Of a stretch of 9,735 bases of DNA, positions 1 through 6,541 are shown one piece after another. A program made the translations under genes and the position numbers. The DNA comes from Candidatus Schekmanbacteria bacterium (lineage in GTDB: Bacteria; Schekmanbacteria; GWA2-38-11; J061), in NCBI GenBank assembly GCA_003695725.1, contig RFHX01000370.1:1-9735 (forward strand), read 5' to 3'. Under the pieces are notes generated by a model, which was not told the DNA's origin, did no database searches, and saw nothing but the letters and a program-made list of their open reading frames with translations. Position 1 is the first letter of the stretch; each line of letters opens with the position of its first letter.

Positions 1-10
1 CTTTATTTCT

Positions 11-34
11 AAAGATTTCCATCTGTCAATCTTT
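11..34. repeat. Short inverted repeat upstream of the cytochrome gene
   Basis: AAAGATT at 11-17 is mirrored by AATCTTT at 28-34 around a 10-nt loop. No T tract follows, so it is not a clear terminator. It could be an operator or chance in AT-rich DNA. The rest of 1-70 shows no gene I can support. Confidence 0.25.
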
Positions 35-75
35 ATACAGTTTAAAATTAGTTAACAACATATTTTATCATTCTC

Positions 76-104
76 TTGACAAATGAATCTGTAAAATTTA
101 TTTT
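76..104 (+). promoter_or_regulatory. Sigma70-like promoter for the cytochrome c gene
   Basis: A perfect -35 box TTGACA (76-81) is followed after 17 nt by TATTTT (99-104), a 4/6 match to the -10 consensus. It lies 43 nt before the start codon. A strong GGAGG ribosome site at 137-141 sits 6 nt before the ATG at 148. The same TCTTGACA string heads the promoter at 3195. Confidence 0.6.
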
Positions 105-147
105 TTCATTAATGAGGGTATCATAACTTTTAATTTGGAGGTTTTTT

Positions 148-438
148 ATGAAGAAGAGTTTTTCGATTTTTCTAGCCCTTTATTTTGCTGCAATAATTGG
201 GCTCGTTCAAATCACAACCGAAAACAAAGCCTTTGCAGCGAGCGGGAAAAAACTATTCAAAAAAAATTGTCAATCCTGCCATGGGAAAAAGGGGAAAGGT
301 GCAAACGCACCAAATATTCAGGATGAAAGATTTAAAGAATTCAAACGGACAGTCAAAAAAGGAAAAGGCTCAATGCCCTCATTTTCTTCTCTTAAAAAGA
401 GAAGCATCAAAAAGATATGGAAGTATGTAACAAGATAA
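148..438 (+). CDS. Small periplasmic monohaem cytochrome c, very basic
   Basis: This 96-residue protein is a short c-type electron carrier. Residues 1 to about 30 form a signal peptide: a Lys-Lys start, a hydrophobic core and a cleavage-like A-F-A-A site. The haem-attachment motif CQSCH covers residues 41-45, so haem would be joined to Cys41 and Cys44 with His45 as proximal ligand. Met76 in G-S-M-P-S is the likely distal ligand, as in class I cytochromes c. The mature part is only about 66 residues, near the lower limit for the fold. It is strikingly basic: about 17 Lys and 4 Arg against 3 acidic residues. The start is fixed by the GGAGG site 6 nt upstream and by the signal peptide. It is a single-gene unit closed by a strong hairpin. 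Its redox partner cannot be read from the neighbours. Confidence 0.88.
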   Translation: MKKSFSIFLALYFAAIIGLVQITTENKAFAASGKKLFKKNCQSCHGKKGKGANAPNIQDERFKEFKRTVKKGKGSMPSFSSLKKRSIKKIWKYVTR

Positions 439-466
439 AAACATCCTGCCAACGATTTGAGGCAGG
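437..466 (-). terminator. Probable terminator of the ruvX-mltG-U32 cluster
   Basis: Read on the minus strand, CCTGCC (466-461) pairs with GGCAGG (450-445) across a 10-nt loop and is followed by ATG and five T (441-437). It uses one arm of the plus-strand terminator, so the two hairpins exclude each other within one RNA. The six-pair stem is GC-rich but short, hence moderate confidence. Confidence 0.55.
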
Positions 467-489
467 CAATCTAATTGCCTGCCTTTTTT
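460..489 (+). terminator. Rho-independent terminator of the cytochrome gene
   Basis: A perfect 10-bp stem, GGCAGGCAAT (461-470) with ATTGCCTGCC (474-483), has a 3-nt loop and runs into six T (484-489). The loop CTA is the reverse complement of the TAG stop of the opposing U32 gene, so the last codons of that gene form part of this hairpin. Confidence 0.88.
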
Positions 490-1706
490 CTAAGAAAATC
501 TCCCGGTTTAATATCAATATTCGGGACCTTAATATCTATATTCATCCCCGGATGTGCTTTTTCCAATCTATCATTGCTATCAATCATCATTTCTTTTAGT
601 TCAAATCTAAATGTTTTGAATCCGGGTAAAAGACACTCAACAATATCTCCTATTTTTATTTGATTTTTTATTTCAACATTAACAACTTTGCAATTAGCAA
701 AGGACTTTACAACGCTTTTTACAATCCCTACGGGGATATAATCCTGAATATAATTATCTTCATAAAAAAAACTGTCATCATCTTCTACTGATATAAACCC
801 TTCGGTGTATCCTCGGTGGCTTATTTTTTTCAATTCGTCCAACCACTCCTGACGAAAACTAAAATTTTCTCCTTCTTTTAAAAATGTATCTATAATATCA
901 CGGTAAACCCTCACTACAGAGGCAAGGTAATAGGAGCTTTTGTTTCTTCCTTCAATCTTGAAAGAATCAATTCCTATCTTTGTCAATTCTGGGATTCTTT
1001 TGGCAAGACATAGGTCTCTATAATTCATTATTAGAGTGCCCTTGCTATCTTCCTCTATAGGAAAATACATCCCTTTTCTTGTCTCTTCCACAATACTATA
1101 TCTCCACCTACATGGTTGAGTACAATCTCCTCTGTTAGCGCTTCTTTTGTTAAGATATTCGCTCAAATAACATCGCCCTGAATAAGAAAGACACAAAGCA
1201 CCATGAATAAACAGTTCGAGCTCAACATCGGAAATATCTTTTCTAATTGCTTTTATCTCATCAAGTGTCAATTCTCTTGCAAGCGTGACTCTTTTTATAT
1301 TGCTGTGTTTTTTCCAAAACTTGATGGATGCACTGTTGGTTGTATTTGTCTGCGTGCTTAAATGAATAGGAATATGTGGTAGTTTTTCATTAATAAAACC
1401 GATTACTCCCGGATCAGTTACAATAAATGCATCAGGTGAATATTTCTTTAAAAAGTGTATAAACTTTTCGAGCTCTTTTATGTCTTCATTGCGAGCAAAA
1501 AGGTTTAAACAAAGATAAAGTTTTTTGCCTTTATCCTTCACAAATGAAAGAGCTTTTTCTATTCCTGATTCATCGAGTTCCGAAATAGCCCGCAAACTAA
1601 ATCCTTTTACTCCGGCATAAACTGCATCGGCACCATAATGAAGGGCTGTTTCAATTTTCTCGATACTACCTCCTGGTGCAAGCAATTCAGGTTTAAAGTT
1701 TGCCAT
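471..1706 (-). CDS. Peptidase U32 family protein, TrhP (YegQ)-like RNA hydroxylase candidate
   Basis: This 411-residue protein matches the U32 family throughout. It opens with the typical E-L-L-A-P-G-G start, and residues 164-182 fit the classical U32 signature (E-x-F-x2-G-A-L-C-x4-S-G-x-C-x-L-S). Four cysteines, C172, C179, C195 and C199, in the pattern C-x6-C-x15-C-x3-C resemble those of E. coli TrhP (YegQ) and RlhA (YdcP). Those proteins, despite the old peptidase name, are needed for hydroxylation of tRNA U34 and 23S rRNA respectively. Residues from about 325 form the smaller C-terminal domain found in TrhP-like members. The length is close to TrhP (about 450) and far below RlhA. It is the last gene of a minus-strand cluster and its start lies 14 nt inside mltG, consistent with coupled translation. 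Family assignment is firm; the RNA target is inferred. Confidence 0.85.
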   Translation of the reverse strand: MANFKPELLAPGGSIEKIETALHYGADAVYAGVKGFSLRAISELDESGIEKALSFVKDKGKKLYLCLNLFARNEDIKELEKFIHFLKKYSPDAFIVTDPGVIGFINEKLPHIPIHLSTQTNTTNSASIKFWKKHSNIKRVTLARELTLDEIKAIRKDISDVELELFIHGALCLSYSGRCYLSEYLNKRSANRGDCTQPCRWRYSIVEETRKGMYFPIEEDSKGTLIMNYRDLCLAKRIPELTKIGIDSFKIEGRNKSSYYLASVVRVYRDIIDTFLKEGENFSFRQEWLDELKKISHRGYTEGFISVEDDDSFFYEDNYIQDYIPVGIVKSVVKSFANCKVVNVEIKNQIKIGDIVECLLPGFKTFRFELKEMMIDSNDRLEKAHPGMNIDIKVPNIDIKPGDFLRKKAGN

Positions 1707-2712
1707 TGGACTTCTGCTTTTGGCTTAATTTGTATTCATTTACCGCATTAAGGTGTTCACTGTAAGTTTTAGAAAATTTATGCCTTCCCTCACCGGCAAC
1801 TACAAAATAAAGATAATCTACATCAGCAGGATTAAGCGCCGCTCTAATAGATTTTTCACCCGGATTACAAATAGGTCCCGGAGGTAATCCGGAATATCGA
1901 TAGGTATTATAAGGAGAATCATAGTTCAAATCTTTCCTGTAAAGGCGGCTGTTGAATTTCTTTTTAGCATAAATGACTGTGGGGTCACATTGGAGAAGCA
2001 TTCCTTTCTTGAGGCGATTATAAAAAACTGCAGCAATTATTGGTTTTTCTTCGTCAAGATAAGTTTCTTTTTCGATCATCGAGGCAATAGTCAAGATTTG
2101 ATGTAGATTCATTCCCATAGACTTCATCTTTGCTTCATCATCAGGTGTTATTCTTTTCTTTAGCTCTCTGACCATAGTCCGTAAAATATACCTCGCGCCT
2201 GACCTTTTTGTAAATGCATATGTATCCGGGAAAAGGTAGCCTTCAAGAGAGATTGCATCGATCCCCAATGATTTTATGAAATCTCTGTTTCGCGCAAGAG
2301 AAAGGAATTCATCCTTTTTTACAAGATGTTTCTTTTCAAGTTTCTCAGCTATCTCTTCAAGTCTTATACCTTCAGGAAAGGTTATATAATACTTCTTTTC
2401 CTCCCCGCTTTTCAAAATATTCATTATCTCCTCAGGACTCATATTGCGCCTCAACTCGTACTCGCCCGATTTAAGCTTTGTTTCATTTCCCTCGAGGATT
2501 GTCATAACCTTGAAGAGAAAAGCGCTCGAAATCAAACCCTTCTTCTTCAACCTCTTGGCAATCTTATCCATTGGCATATTATCTTTAATATTGAGGACAA
2601 CTGTCCTTTGTCCTGACGAGCAAGGTGTTTTTTTGAAAACTGTATAAATTCTAAATACCCATATGAAAACAATCAAAGTGATTATCAATATGGCTTTAAA
2701 AAAACTTTTCAT
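1693..2712 (-). CDS. mltG: Endolytic murein transglycosylase MltG (YceG family)
   Basis: MltG cuts nascent glycan strands at the outer face of the inner membrane and is thought to release or terminate growing peptidoglycan chains. The 339-residue product has one N-terminal membrane helix (about residues 5-22), a LysM-like region (about 35-105) and the YceG catalytic domain. Residues 207-217 (L-T-I-A-S-M-I-E-K-E-T) carry the catalytic glutamate, E214 by alignment from memory with E. coli MltG. Further family blocks are D-P-T-V-I-Y (243-248), S-G-L-P-P-G-P-I (274-281) and Y-L-Y-F-V (300-304). Length is typical. The start codon overlaps the stop of ruvX as ATGA, with AAAGGG about 5 nt upstream. 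The order ruvX then mltG suggests co-transcription. Confidence 0.95.
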   Translation of the reverse strand: MKSFFKAILIITLIVFIWVFRIYTVFKKTPCSSGQRTVVLNIKDNMPMDKIAKRLKKKGLISSAFLFKVMTILEGNETKLKSGEYELRRNMSPEEIMNILKSGEEKKYYITFPEGIRLEEIAEKLEKKHLVKKDEFLSLARNRDFIKSLGIDAISLEGYLFPDTYAFTKRSGARYILRTMVRELKKRITPDDEAKMKSMGMNLHQILTIASMIEKETYLDEEKPIIAAVFYNRLKKGMLLQCDPTVIYAKKKFNSRLYRKDLNYDSPYNTYRYSGLPPGPICNPGEKSIRAALNPADVDYLYFVVAGEGRHKFSKTYSEHLNAVNEYKLSQKQKSNGKL

Positions 2713-3140
2713 TTTTCCCTTTTTCCGAGTGTTCCAATAGAATCAAGATATGCTTGAAGAATTATTACAGCAGAAACCTTGTCCTTGAGAGCTTTCCTTT
2801 TTTTCCTTCTTACATTTCCTTCAATAAGCGCTCTGGTAGCTTCTTTTGTCGAAAATCTTTCATCCCATTGTACTAATTCAACACCTTTTAAAGAATTTAG
2901 CTTTGACACGAAAGAAAGAGTTTCTTCCCCTTGTTTTCCTATTTTACCATCTTTATCAAAGGGCATTCCATAAACAATTTTCTCTACATTATATTTCTCA
3001 ACAAGTTTATATATTTCATTTACGGCTATCAAATCATTATCCCTCATTATCGTTTCAAGTCCCCGCGCAATAATCCCTCTTTCATCACTCAGAGCAATTC
3101 CAATCCGCCTTTCACCAATGTCCAAACCAAGTATTCTCAT
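2709..3140 (-). CDS. ruvX: RuvX/YqgF, putative Holliday-junction resolvase / pre-16S rRNA nuclease
   Basis: This 143-residue protein has the RNase H-like fold of the YqgF family, essential in many bacteria and linked to maturation of the 16S rRNA 5' end. Visible motifs are L-G-L-D-I-G-E-R-R-I-G at 4-14 (metal-binding D7), Y-G-M-P at 57-60 followed by a Gly-rich stretch, Q-W-D-E-R-F-S-T at 91-98 (E94) and K-D-K-V-S-A at 119-124 (D120). Together these give the acidic residues expected for catalysis. Length matches the family. It is the first gene of the minus-strand cluster and overlaps mltG by 4 nt. The ribosome site is weak: the nearest GGAG (3156-3153) is 12 nt from the ATG. Confidence 0.94.
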   Translation of the reverse strand: MRILGLDIGERRIGIALSDERGIIARGLETIMRDNDLIAVNEIYKLVEKYNVEKIVYGMPFDKDGKIGKQGEETLSFVSKLNSLKGVELVQWDERFSTKEATRALIEGNVRRKKRKALKDKVSAVIILQAYLDSIGTLGKREK

Positions 3141-3194
3141 CTATATCGTATGCTCCAATTTAATAGAAAAGATGCAACATTACAGATTAGTATC

Positions 3195-3225
3195 TTGACA
3201 CAAATTCTTTTATTTATAGTATTTT
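3195..3225 (+). promoter_or_regulatory. Sigma70-like promoter for the phosphoesterase gene
   Basis: A perfect -35 TTGACA (3195-3200) is followed by two candidate -10 boxes: TAGTAT (3217-3222, 16-nt spacer) and TATTTT (3220-3225, 19-nt spacer). GGAAG at 3249-3253 is a ribosome site 6 nt before the ATG at 3260. The divergent ruvX promoter must lie in the same short spacer, but I cannot place it. Confidence 0.5.
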
Positions 3226-3259
3226 GTATTGAAAATTTAAACAAAAAAGGAAGTTTTTT

Positions 3260-3745
3260 ATGAAAATTGGGATCGTTGCTGATTCACACGACAATATAAC
3301 AGTCATTGAAAATTGTGTAAAAGTCTTTAAAGAAGAAAATATCGATATTTTGCTTCATGCAGGCGATATCGTTGCACCCTTTGCTCTCAAAGCATTTTTT
3401 TCATTAAACAAAAAGATTGTAGCCGTTTTTGGAAATAACGATGGTGAAAAACTTGGATTAAGAACGACATTGGAAAATAAAGGTGAAATACACAATGAGC
3501 CATATGTAGGCAAGTTGGATAAAATTAGATTTATGCTTACTCATAGAGCTGAAATAGCATTGCCTGCAATGGAATCAAATCTTTATGACTTGGTAATCTT
3601 CGGACATACGCATCTTCTCAAAATAGAAAAAAAATCTGATAGATACCTTATCAATCCCGGAGAGTTATGCGGTTGGGTTTCTGGAAAGAAAACAGCTGTT
3701 ATATATGACACAATTAAGAAAGAAGCCAAAATCATTAATTTATAA
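3260..3745 (+). CDS. MJ0936/YfcE-type metallophosphoesterase
   Basis: This 161-residue protein is a single-domain calcineurin-like phosphoesterase of the short archaeal/bacterial YfcE-MJ0936 type. Biochemically studied members are divalent-metal phosphodiesterases with no agreed natural substrate. Motifs run in the expected order: A-D-S-H-D-N (D8, H10), H-A-G-D-I (D36), G-N-N-D (N59), L-T-H (H95), G-H-T-H (H116, H118), then I-N-P-G-E-x-C-G near 131-138 and the usual S-G-K-K-T strand. All six or seven metal-ligand positions are present. One block is odd: the usual H-G-H after L-T is H-R-A-E (95-98), so the residues beside H95 have changed. The gene is transcribed alone from its own promoter, divergent from ruvX, which gives no hint of its substrate. 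Confidence 0.9.
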   Translation: MKIGIVADSHDNITVIENCVKVFKEENIDILLHAGDIVAPFALKAFFSLNKKIVAVFGNNDGEKLGLRTTLENKGEIHNEPYVGKLDKIRFMLTHRAEIALPAMESNLYDLVIFGHTHLLKIEKKSDRYLINPGELCGWVSGKKTAVIYDTIKKEAKIINL

Positions 3746-4007
3746 AAATAATCTTTTATCTCCTACATATTGAATAAGCGTACAAGTCCTTTCCAAAAAA
3801 AATCATCTTCAAAAAAATCGGTTGCTATTCGATTCTATAGGACTTTCTATAAAGTCGAACACTTAAAACTCTTTGATAGTTTTGACAAGTCGGAAAAGGT
3901 AAAAAAAACTATTTCTTAGGTAAATCTTCTCCTATAGTGTGTCCTGTTATTTCTATTAAGTGAAAAGATTAGAAAAAAATGAAGGGAAACTATAAAATCA
4001 CTTCCTA
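3746..4007. other. AT-rich spacer between phosphoesterase gene and trpF, no gene recognised
   Basis: These 262 bp separate the convergent phosphoesterase and trpF genes, which is long for this compact region. There is no ORF with gene-like features. Two small perfect hairpins stand out: GACTTT-CTAT-AAAGTC (3841-3856) and AAAACT-(7 nt)-AGTTTT (3865-3883). An orphan TTGACA lies at 3882-3887 without a convincing -10. ACAAGTC occurs twice, near 3782 and 3885. I see no tRNA-like or riboswitch-like pattern. Confidence 0.4.
3973..4005 (-). terminator. Weak candidate terminator for trpF
   Basis: On the minus strand just after the trpF stop, GGAA (4005-4002) can pair with TTCC (3988-3985), followed a few bases later by seven T (3979-3973). 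The stem has only four pairs, so this may not act as a terminator on its own. Confidence 0.25.
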
Positions 4008-4637
4008 TCAATATTGATTCAAAAAAGCTTTCTTAGCTTCATATATATATTTTTCAACTTTATCAAAGTCTTTCTTGCCCGGTATTGATTCAACACCGCT
4101 TGCAACATCAACAGCGTAGGGATTGACTGAATTTATCGCATCCGCAACATTATCAGGATTAAGTCCTCCAGAAAGTATTATTTTCCCGTACTCTTTCGCC
4201 TTCAATGCTAAATCCCAATTAAAGGTTTTACCTGTGCCTCCAAGTAGATTTTCATCATATGTATCAACCAAAAACACAGAAACATTGGAGTAATTTTCCA
4301 TAACTTTAATGCTTCCCTCATCTTTTACTCGAATCACTTTTATCACTTTAAATTCTTCAAATGCTTCGAGATATCGAGGACTTTCATTCCCATGAAACTG
4401 CAGATAGTCAAGATTACAATACCTTGCAATTTCCTTTACTTTTTCTATCGACTCATTTACGAACACTCCTACAGCATTGACAAAGGGCGGCAGAGAAGCA
4501 ATGATTTCATATGCTCTTTGTGGAGAAATAGATCGTTTACTCTTCTCATAAAAAATAAAACCTAAGGCATCTACACCTTTTTCCGCACAGTAAAGAGCAT
4601 CTTCTTTATTAGTTATTCCACATATTTTTATCTTCAT
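4008..4637 (-). CDS. trpF: Phosphoribosylanthranilate isomerase TrpF
   Basis: TrpF converts N-(5'-phosphoribosyl)anthranilate to CdRP, the third step of tryptophan synthesis from chorismate, in the cytoplasm. The 209 residues make one TIM barrel of normal length. The catalytic pair is visible: Cys6 in K-I-C-G-I-T and Asp125 in L-V-D-T. Other hallmarks are D-A-L-G-F-I-F (23-29), the Q-F-H-G block (80-83), G-G-T-G (133-136), and the phosphate-binding loops L-S-G-G-L (155-159) and D-V-A-S-G-V-E (177-183). The gene stands alone, not beside trpC, trpB or trpA as in most bacterial trp operons. No clear Shine-Dalgarno site precedes the ATG. The active-site set is intact, so I expect it to be functional. 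Confidence 0.96.
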   Translation of the reverse strand: MKIKICGITNKEDALYCAEKGVDALGFIFYEKSKRSISPQRAYEIIASLPPFVNAVGVFVNESIEKVKEIARYCNLDYLQFHGNESPRYLEAFEEFKVIKVIRVKDEGSIKVMENYSNVSVFLVDTYDENLLGGTGKTFNWDLALKAKEYGKIILSGGLNPDNVADAINSVNPYAVDVASGVESIPGKKDFDKVEKYIYEAKKAFLNQY

Positions 4638-4891
4638 AAGTAGAAAGGGAAATTAATACAGAATTTTCATAGAATTAGAATACTAAAATCATATGGACAA
4701 AACCACTTTTTTTTAGTTAAAATAGAAAACACTTTTCAGCATTTCTTGCCAGCAGGCCAAAATATTTTAGACCGCTGACAGTTGGATTTTCTATTTCTAA
4801 TAAATTATTAGATGTTTTTCATTGATTTAAAATTAACATAACAAATTCACTAAGATAAATTATTTAAAAGGAAGAAAAAAAGAGAAAAAAT
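4638..4891. other. AT-rich divergent spacer between trpF and the CBS gene
   Basis: This 254-bp divergent spacer must hold the promoters for trpF (minus) and the five-gene operon (plus). The most structured part is an imperfect inverted repeat at 4750-4777, CAGC...GCTG with an AAAATATTTT core, which could be an operator or a stem-loop. No ORF is credible here. Confidence 0.4.
4833..4861 (+). promoter_or_regulatory. Possible promoter of the CBS-antiporter-trehalose operon
   Basis: TTAACA (4833-4838, 5/6 match to -35) and TAAATT (4856-4861, 4/6 match to -10) are 17 nt apart, about 30 nt before the ATG at 4892. Base composition is so AT-rich that chance matches are common. The ribosome site is either GGAAG (4870-4874, long spacing) or AGAG (4881-4884). 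Confidence 0.3.
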
Positions 4892-5359
4892 ATGCTGATT
4901 AAAGAAATTATGACAACTGATGTCATTTCAGTGAAAAGATCGACTACCTTCAGTGAACTTCTTGAAAAGTTCAAAGACTTTCATCTCTTCCCAATGGTGC
5001 CTGTGATTGAAAATACTGGCAAACTCGTGGGAATTGTTTCATTTAGGGACTTAATCAGCATTTTTACTCCTGTAAAAAATGACATTATCAAAAGAATGCC
5101 CTTTGTTGAACAGGAAGAAGCAGATATCTTCAATGTCGACTTAGCTCCTGAAATGGGAAAACTTATCGTAGTTGAAGACATAATGGATAAAAGGTTTATA
5201 GCTTTGGAAGAAGAAATGACAATCGAAGAGGCATTCAATTTGATGAAACTTCACAAGAAAGATGAACTACCTGTTATTGATAAAGAAGGTAATTTAAAGG
5301 GCTTAGTTGGCATCTTTGATATTGTATGCAGTGTATTCAAGGAAAGAGGTATTTTATAA
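4892..5359 (+). CDS. Twin-CBS-domain protein, likely regulatory
   Basis: This 155-residue soluble protein consists of two CBS motifs and little else. CBS1 spans about residues 1-57 (I-K-E-I-M-T start, V-G-I-V-S-F-R-D-L end), and CBS2 about 94-150 (V-E-D-I-M-D start, L-V-G-I-F-D-I end). CBS pairs form Bateman modules that bind adenine nucleotides, S-adenosylmethionine or c-di-AMP, or in some transporters sense ionic strength. A linker of about 36 residues between the motifs is longer than usual. The stop codon TAA directly abuts the ATG of the antiporter gene, giving a zero-base gap, so the two are almost certainly co-translated. I infer that it controls the antiporter in trans, supplying the regulatory domain that the antiporter lacks. 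The ligand cannot be told from sequence. Confidence 0.88.
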   Translation: MLIKEIMTTDVISVKRSTTFSELLEKFKDFHLFPMVPVIENTGKLVGIVSFRDLISIFTPVKNDIIKRMPFVEQEEADIFNVDLAPEMGKLIVVEDIMDKRFIALEEEMTIEEAFNLMKLHKKDELPVIDKEGNLKGLVGIFDIVCSVFKERGIL

Positions 5360-6538
5360 ATGAATCTTATATTGGGGACAGGTTTTATATTCCTTACATC
5401 ATTATTGTCAGCAAGAATAATAGGCAAGTTTAAACTTCCTGTAGTAACAGCTTACCTTCTTCTTGGTATATTGATTGGTCCGCATATCCTTAAACTGGTC
5501 CCAGTAAAGCTATTGAGCGTATCTAATATTGTTTCAAATATCGTTCTTGGAATAATTGCCTTTGGAATTGGACAAAACTTTCAGATAAGCACATTTAAAA
5601 AAATAGGCAAATCAGTAACATGGATTTCAGTGCTTGAGTCTATTGGAGCATGGACACTCGTTACAGCGGCATTCTTTTTCATTGTTAGGCAACCGTTATA
5701 TGTTTCGCTATTATTTGGTGCAATTGCGGCAGCAACAGACCCTGTTGCCACAATAATGGTAATAAGAGAATATAGGACAAAGGGGGTTTTTACAGATACG
5801 CTTTTAAGCGTTGTAGCCATAGATGATGCATGGGGGCTTATAATATTTGCCCTTTCACTTGCCATTTCTCGTGCTCTTTATGGGCATCAAATCGCTCCCA
5901 CATATCTTTTGGAAACATTGGGCTTTTCTCTTCTTGAAATTTTTGGAGCTTTTATTTTAGGTGGAATTGCTGCATTCGTACTTTCTTATTTCTCCAAATA
6001 TATAAAGAGCAAAACAGAACTTCTTACATTTACACTTGGATTTGTTTTACTTGTAATCGGGCTTGCAATTGAATTAAGGTTGTCTGTTTTGCTTGCTAAT
6101 ATGTTTTTTGGTTCAGTCCTTGTAAATATAAATAAGTCTTCTTTCCAATTTTTTGACATTCTCAATACAATCGATTCTCAACTCTTTTTAATCTTTTTTG
6201 TCCTTGCAGGGGCAAATCTTGAAGTTGGACTCTTGCCGAAGCTTGGCTTATTGGGAGTCTCTTATCTCCTTGTAAGAGTAGTGGGAAAAGTTTCCGGCGC
6301 AGGACTTGGCGGTATATTGGGAAAATCTCCTTCAAATGTTAGAAAATACATTGGATTTGCACTTGTGCCTCAAGCCGGTGTAGCCCTTGCCTGCGCTCTT
6401 ATAGCAAAAAATGACTTTCCAGAGATTGGTAATATGATTTTCAGCACAATTGTTGCAACAACAGTAATTTATGAGTTGATTGGTCCAATTTGCAGTAAAT
6501 TTGCCCTTGTAAAAGCCGGCGAAATCACAAAAGAATAA
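5360..6538 (+). CDS. Monovalent cation:proton antiporter, CPA family, with Asp-Asp motif
   Basis: This 392-residue protein is almost entirely membrane-embedded, with about 11-13 hydrophobic segments, and belongs to the Na+/H+ exchanger family. Family marks are G-x-x-I-G-P at 36-41, A-T-D-P-V-A at 125-130 (crossover helix) and A-I-D-D-A-W-G-L at 153-160. The adjacent Asp155 and Asp156 match the DD ion-binding motif of electrogenic CPA2 antiporters such as NapA, rather than the N-D of electroneutral CPA1 exchangers. R-V-V-G-K (306-310) and V-P-Q-A-G-V-A-L (336-343) lie in the later transport helices. There is no C-terminal TrkA-N/RCK or USP domain, unlike Kef proteins. An AGAGG ribosome site (5345-5349) sits inside the preceding CBS gene. 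Whether it carries Na+ or K+ is not decided by the sequence. Confidence 0.9.
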   Translation: MNLILGTGFIFLTSLLSARIIGKFKLPVVTAYLLLGILIGPHILKLVPVKLLSVSNIVSNIVLGIIAFGIGQNFQISTFKKIGKSVTWISVLESIGAWTLVTAAFFFIVRQPLYVSLLFGAIAAATDPVATIMVIREYRTKGVFTDTLLSVVAIDDAWGLIIFALSLAISRALYGHQIAPTYLLETLGFSLLEIFGAFILGGIAAFVLSYFSKYIKSKTELLTFTLGFVLLVIGLAIELRLSVLLANMFFGSVLVNINKSSFQFFDILNTIDSQLFLIFFVLAGANLEVGLLPKLGLLGVSYLLVRVVGKVSGAGLGGILGKSPSNVRKYIGFALVPQAGVALACALIAKNDFPEIGNMIFSTIVATTVIYELIGPICSKFALVKAGEITKE

Positions 6539-6541
6539 AAA

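Noticed and set aside
1-22. A possible minus-strand ATG at 22 reading off the left edge
   Set aside because: Only seven codons are visible and no ribosome site precedes it.
135-326. A + strand frame overlapping the cytochrome c gene in another phase
   Set aside because: The cytochrome frame has the ribosome site, signal peptide and CxxCH motif; the other phase has no protein-like features.
471-1706. Reading the U32 gene as a collagenase or protease virulence factor
   Set aside because: The old PrtC label is misleading; the Cys pattern and TrhP-like layout point to RNA hydroxylation.
2931-3263. A 110-codon open frame on the + strand antisense to ruvX and across the divergent spacer
   Set aside because: It lies opposite a clear ruvX gene, has low-complexity Phe/Ile/Tyr composition typical of antisense frames in AT-rich DNA, and has no recognisable domain.
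4007-4018. Perfect 12-bp palindrome ATCAATATTGAT at the trpF stop
   Set aside because: All but two bases are A or T and it overlaps the last codons of trpF; chance is likely and there is no loop or T tract for a terminator.
5360-6538. Calling the antiporter KefB/KefC
   Set aside because: The C-terminal TrkA-N/RCK domain of Kef proteins is absent and the protein ends after the membrane region.
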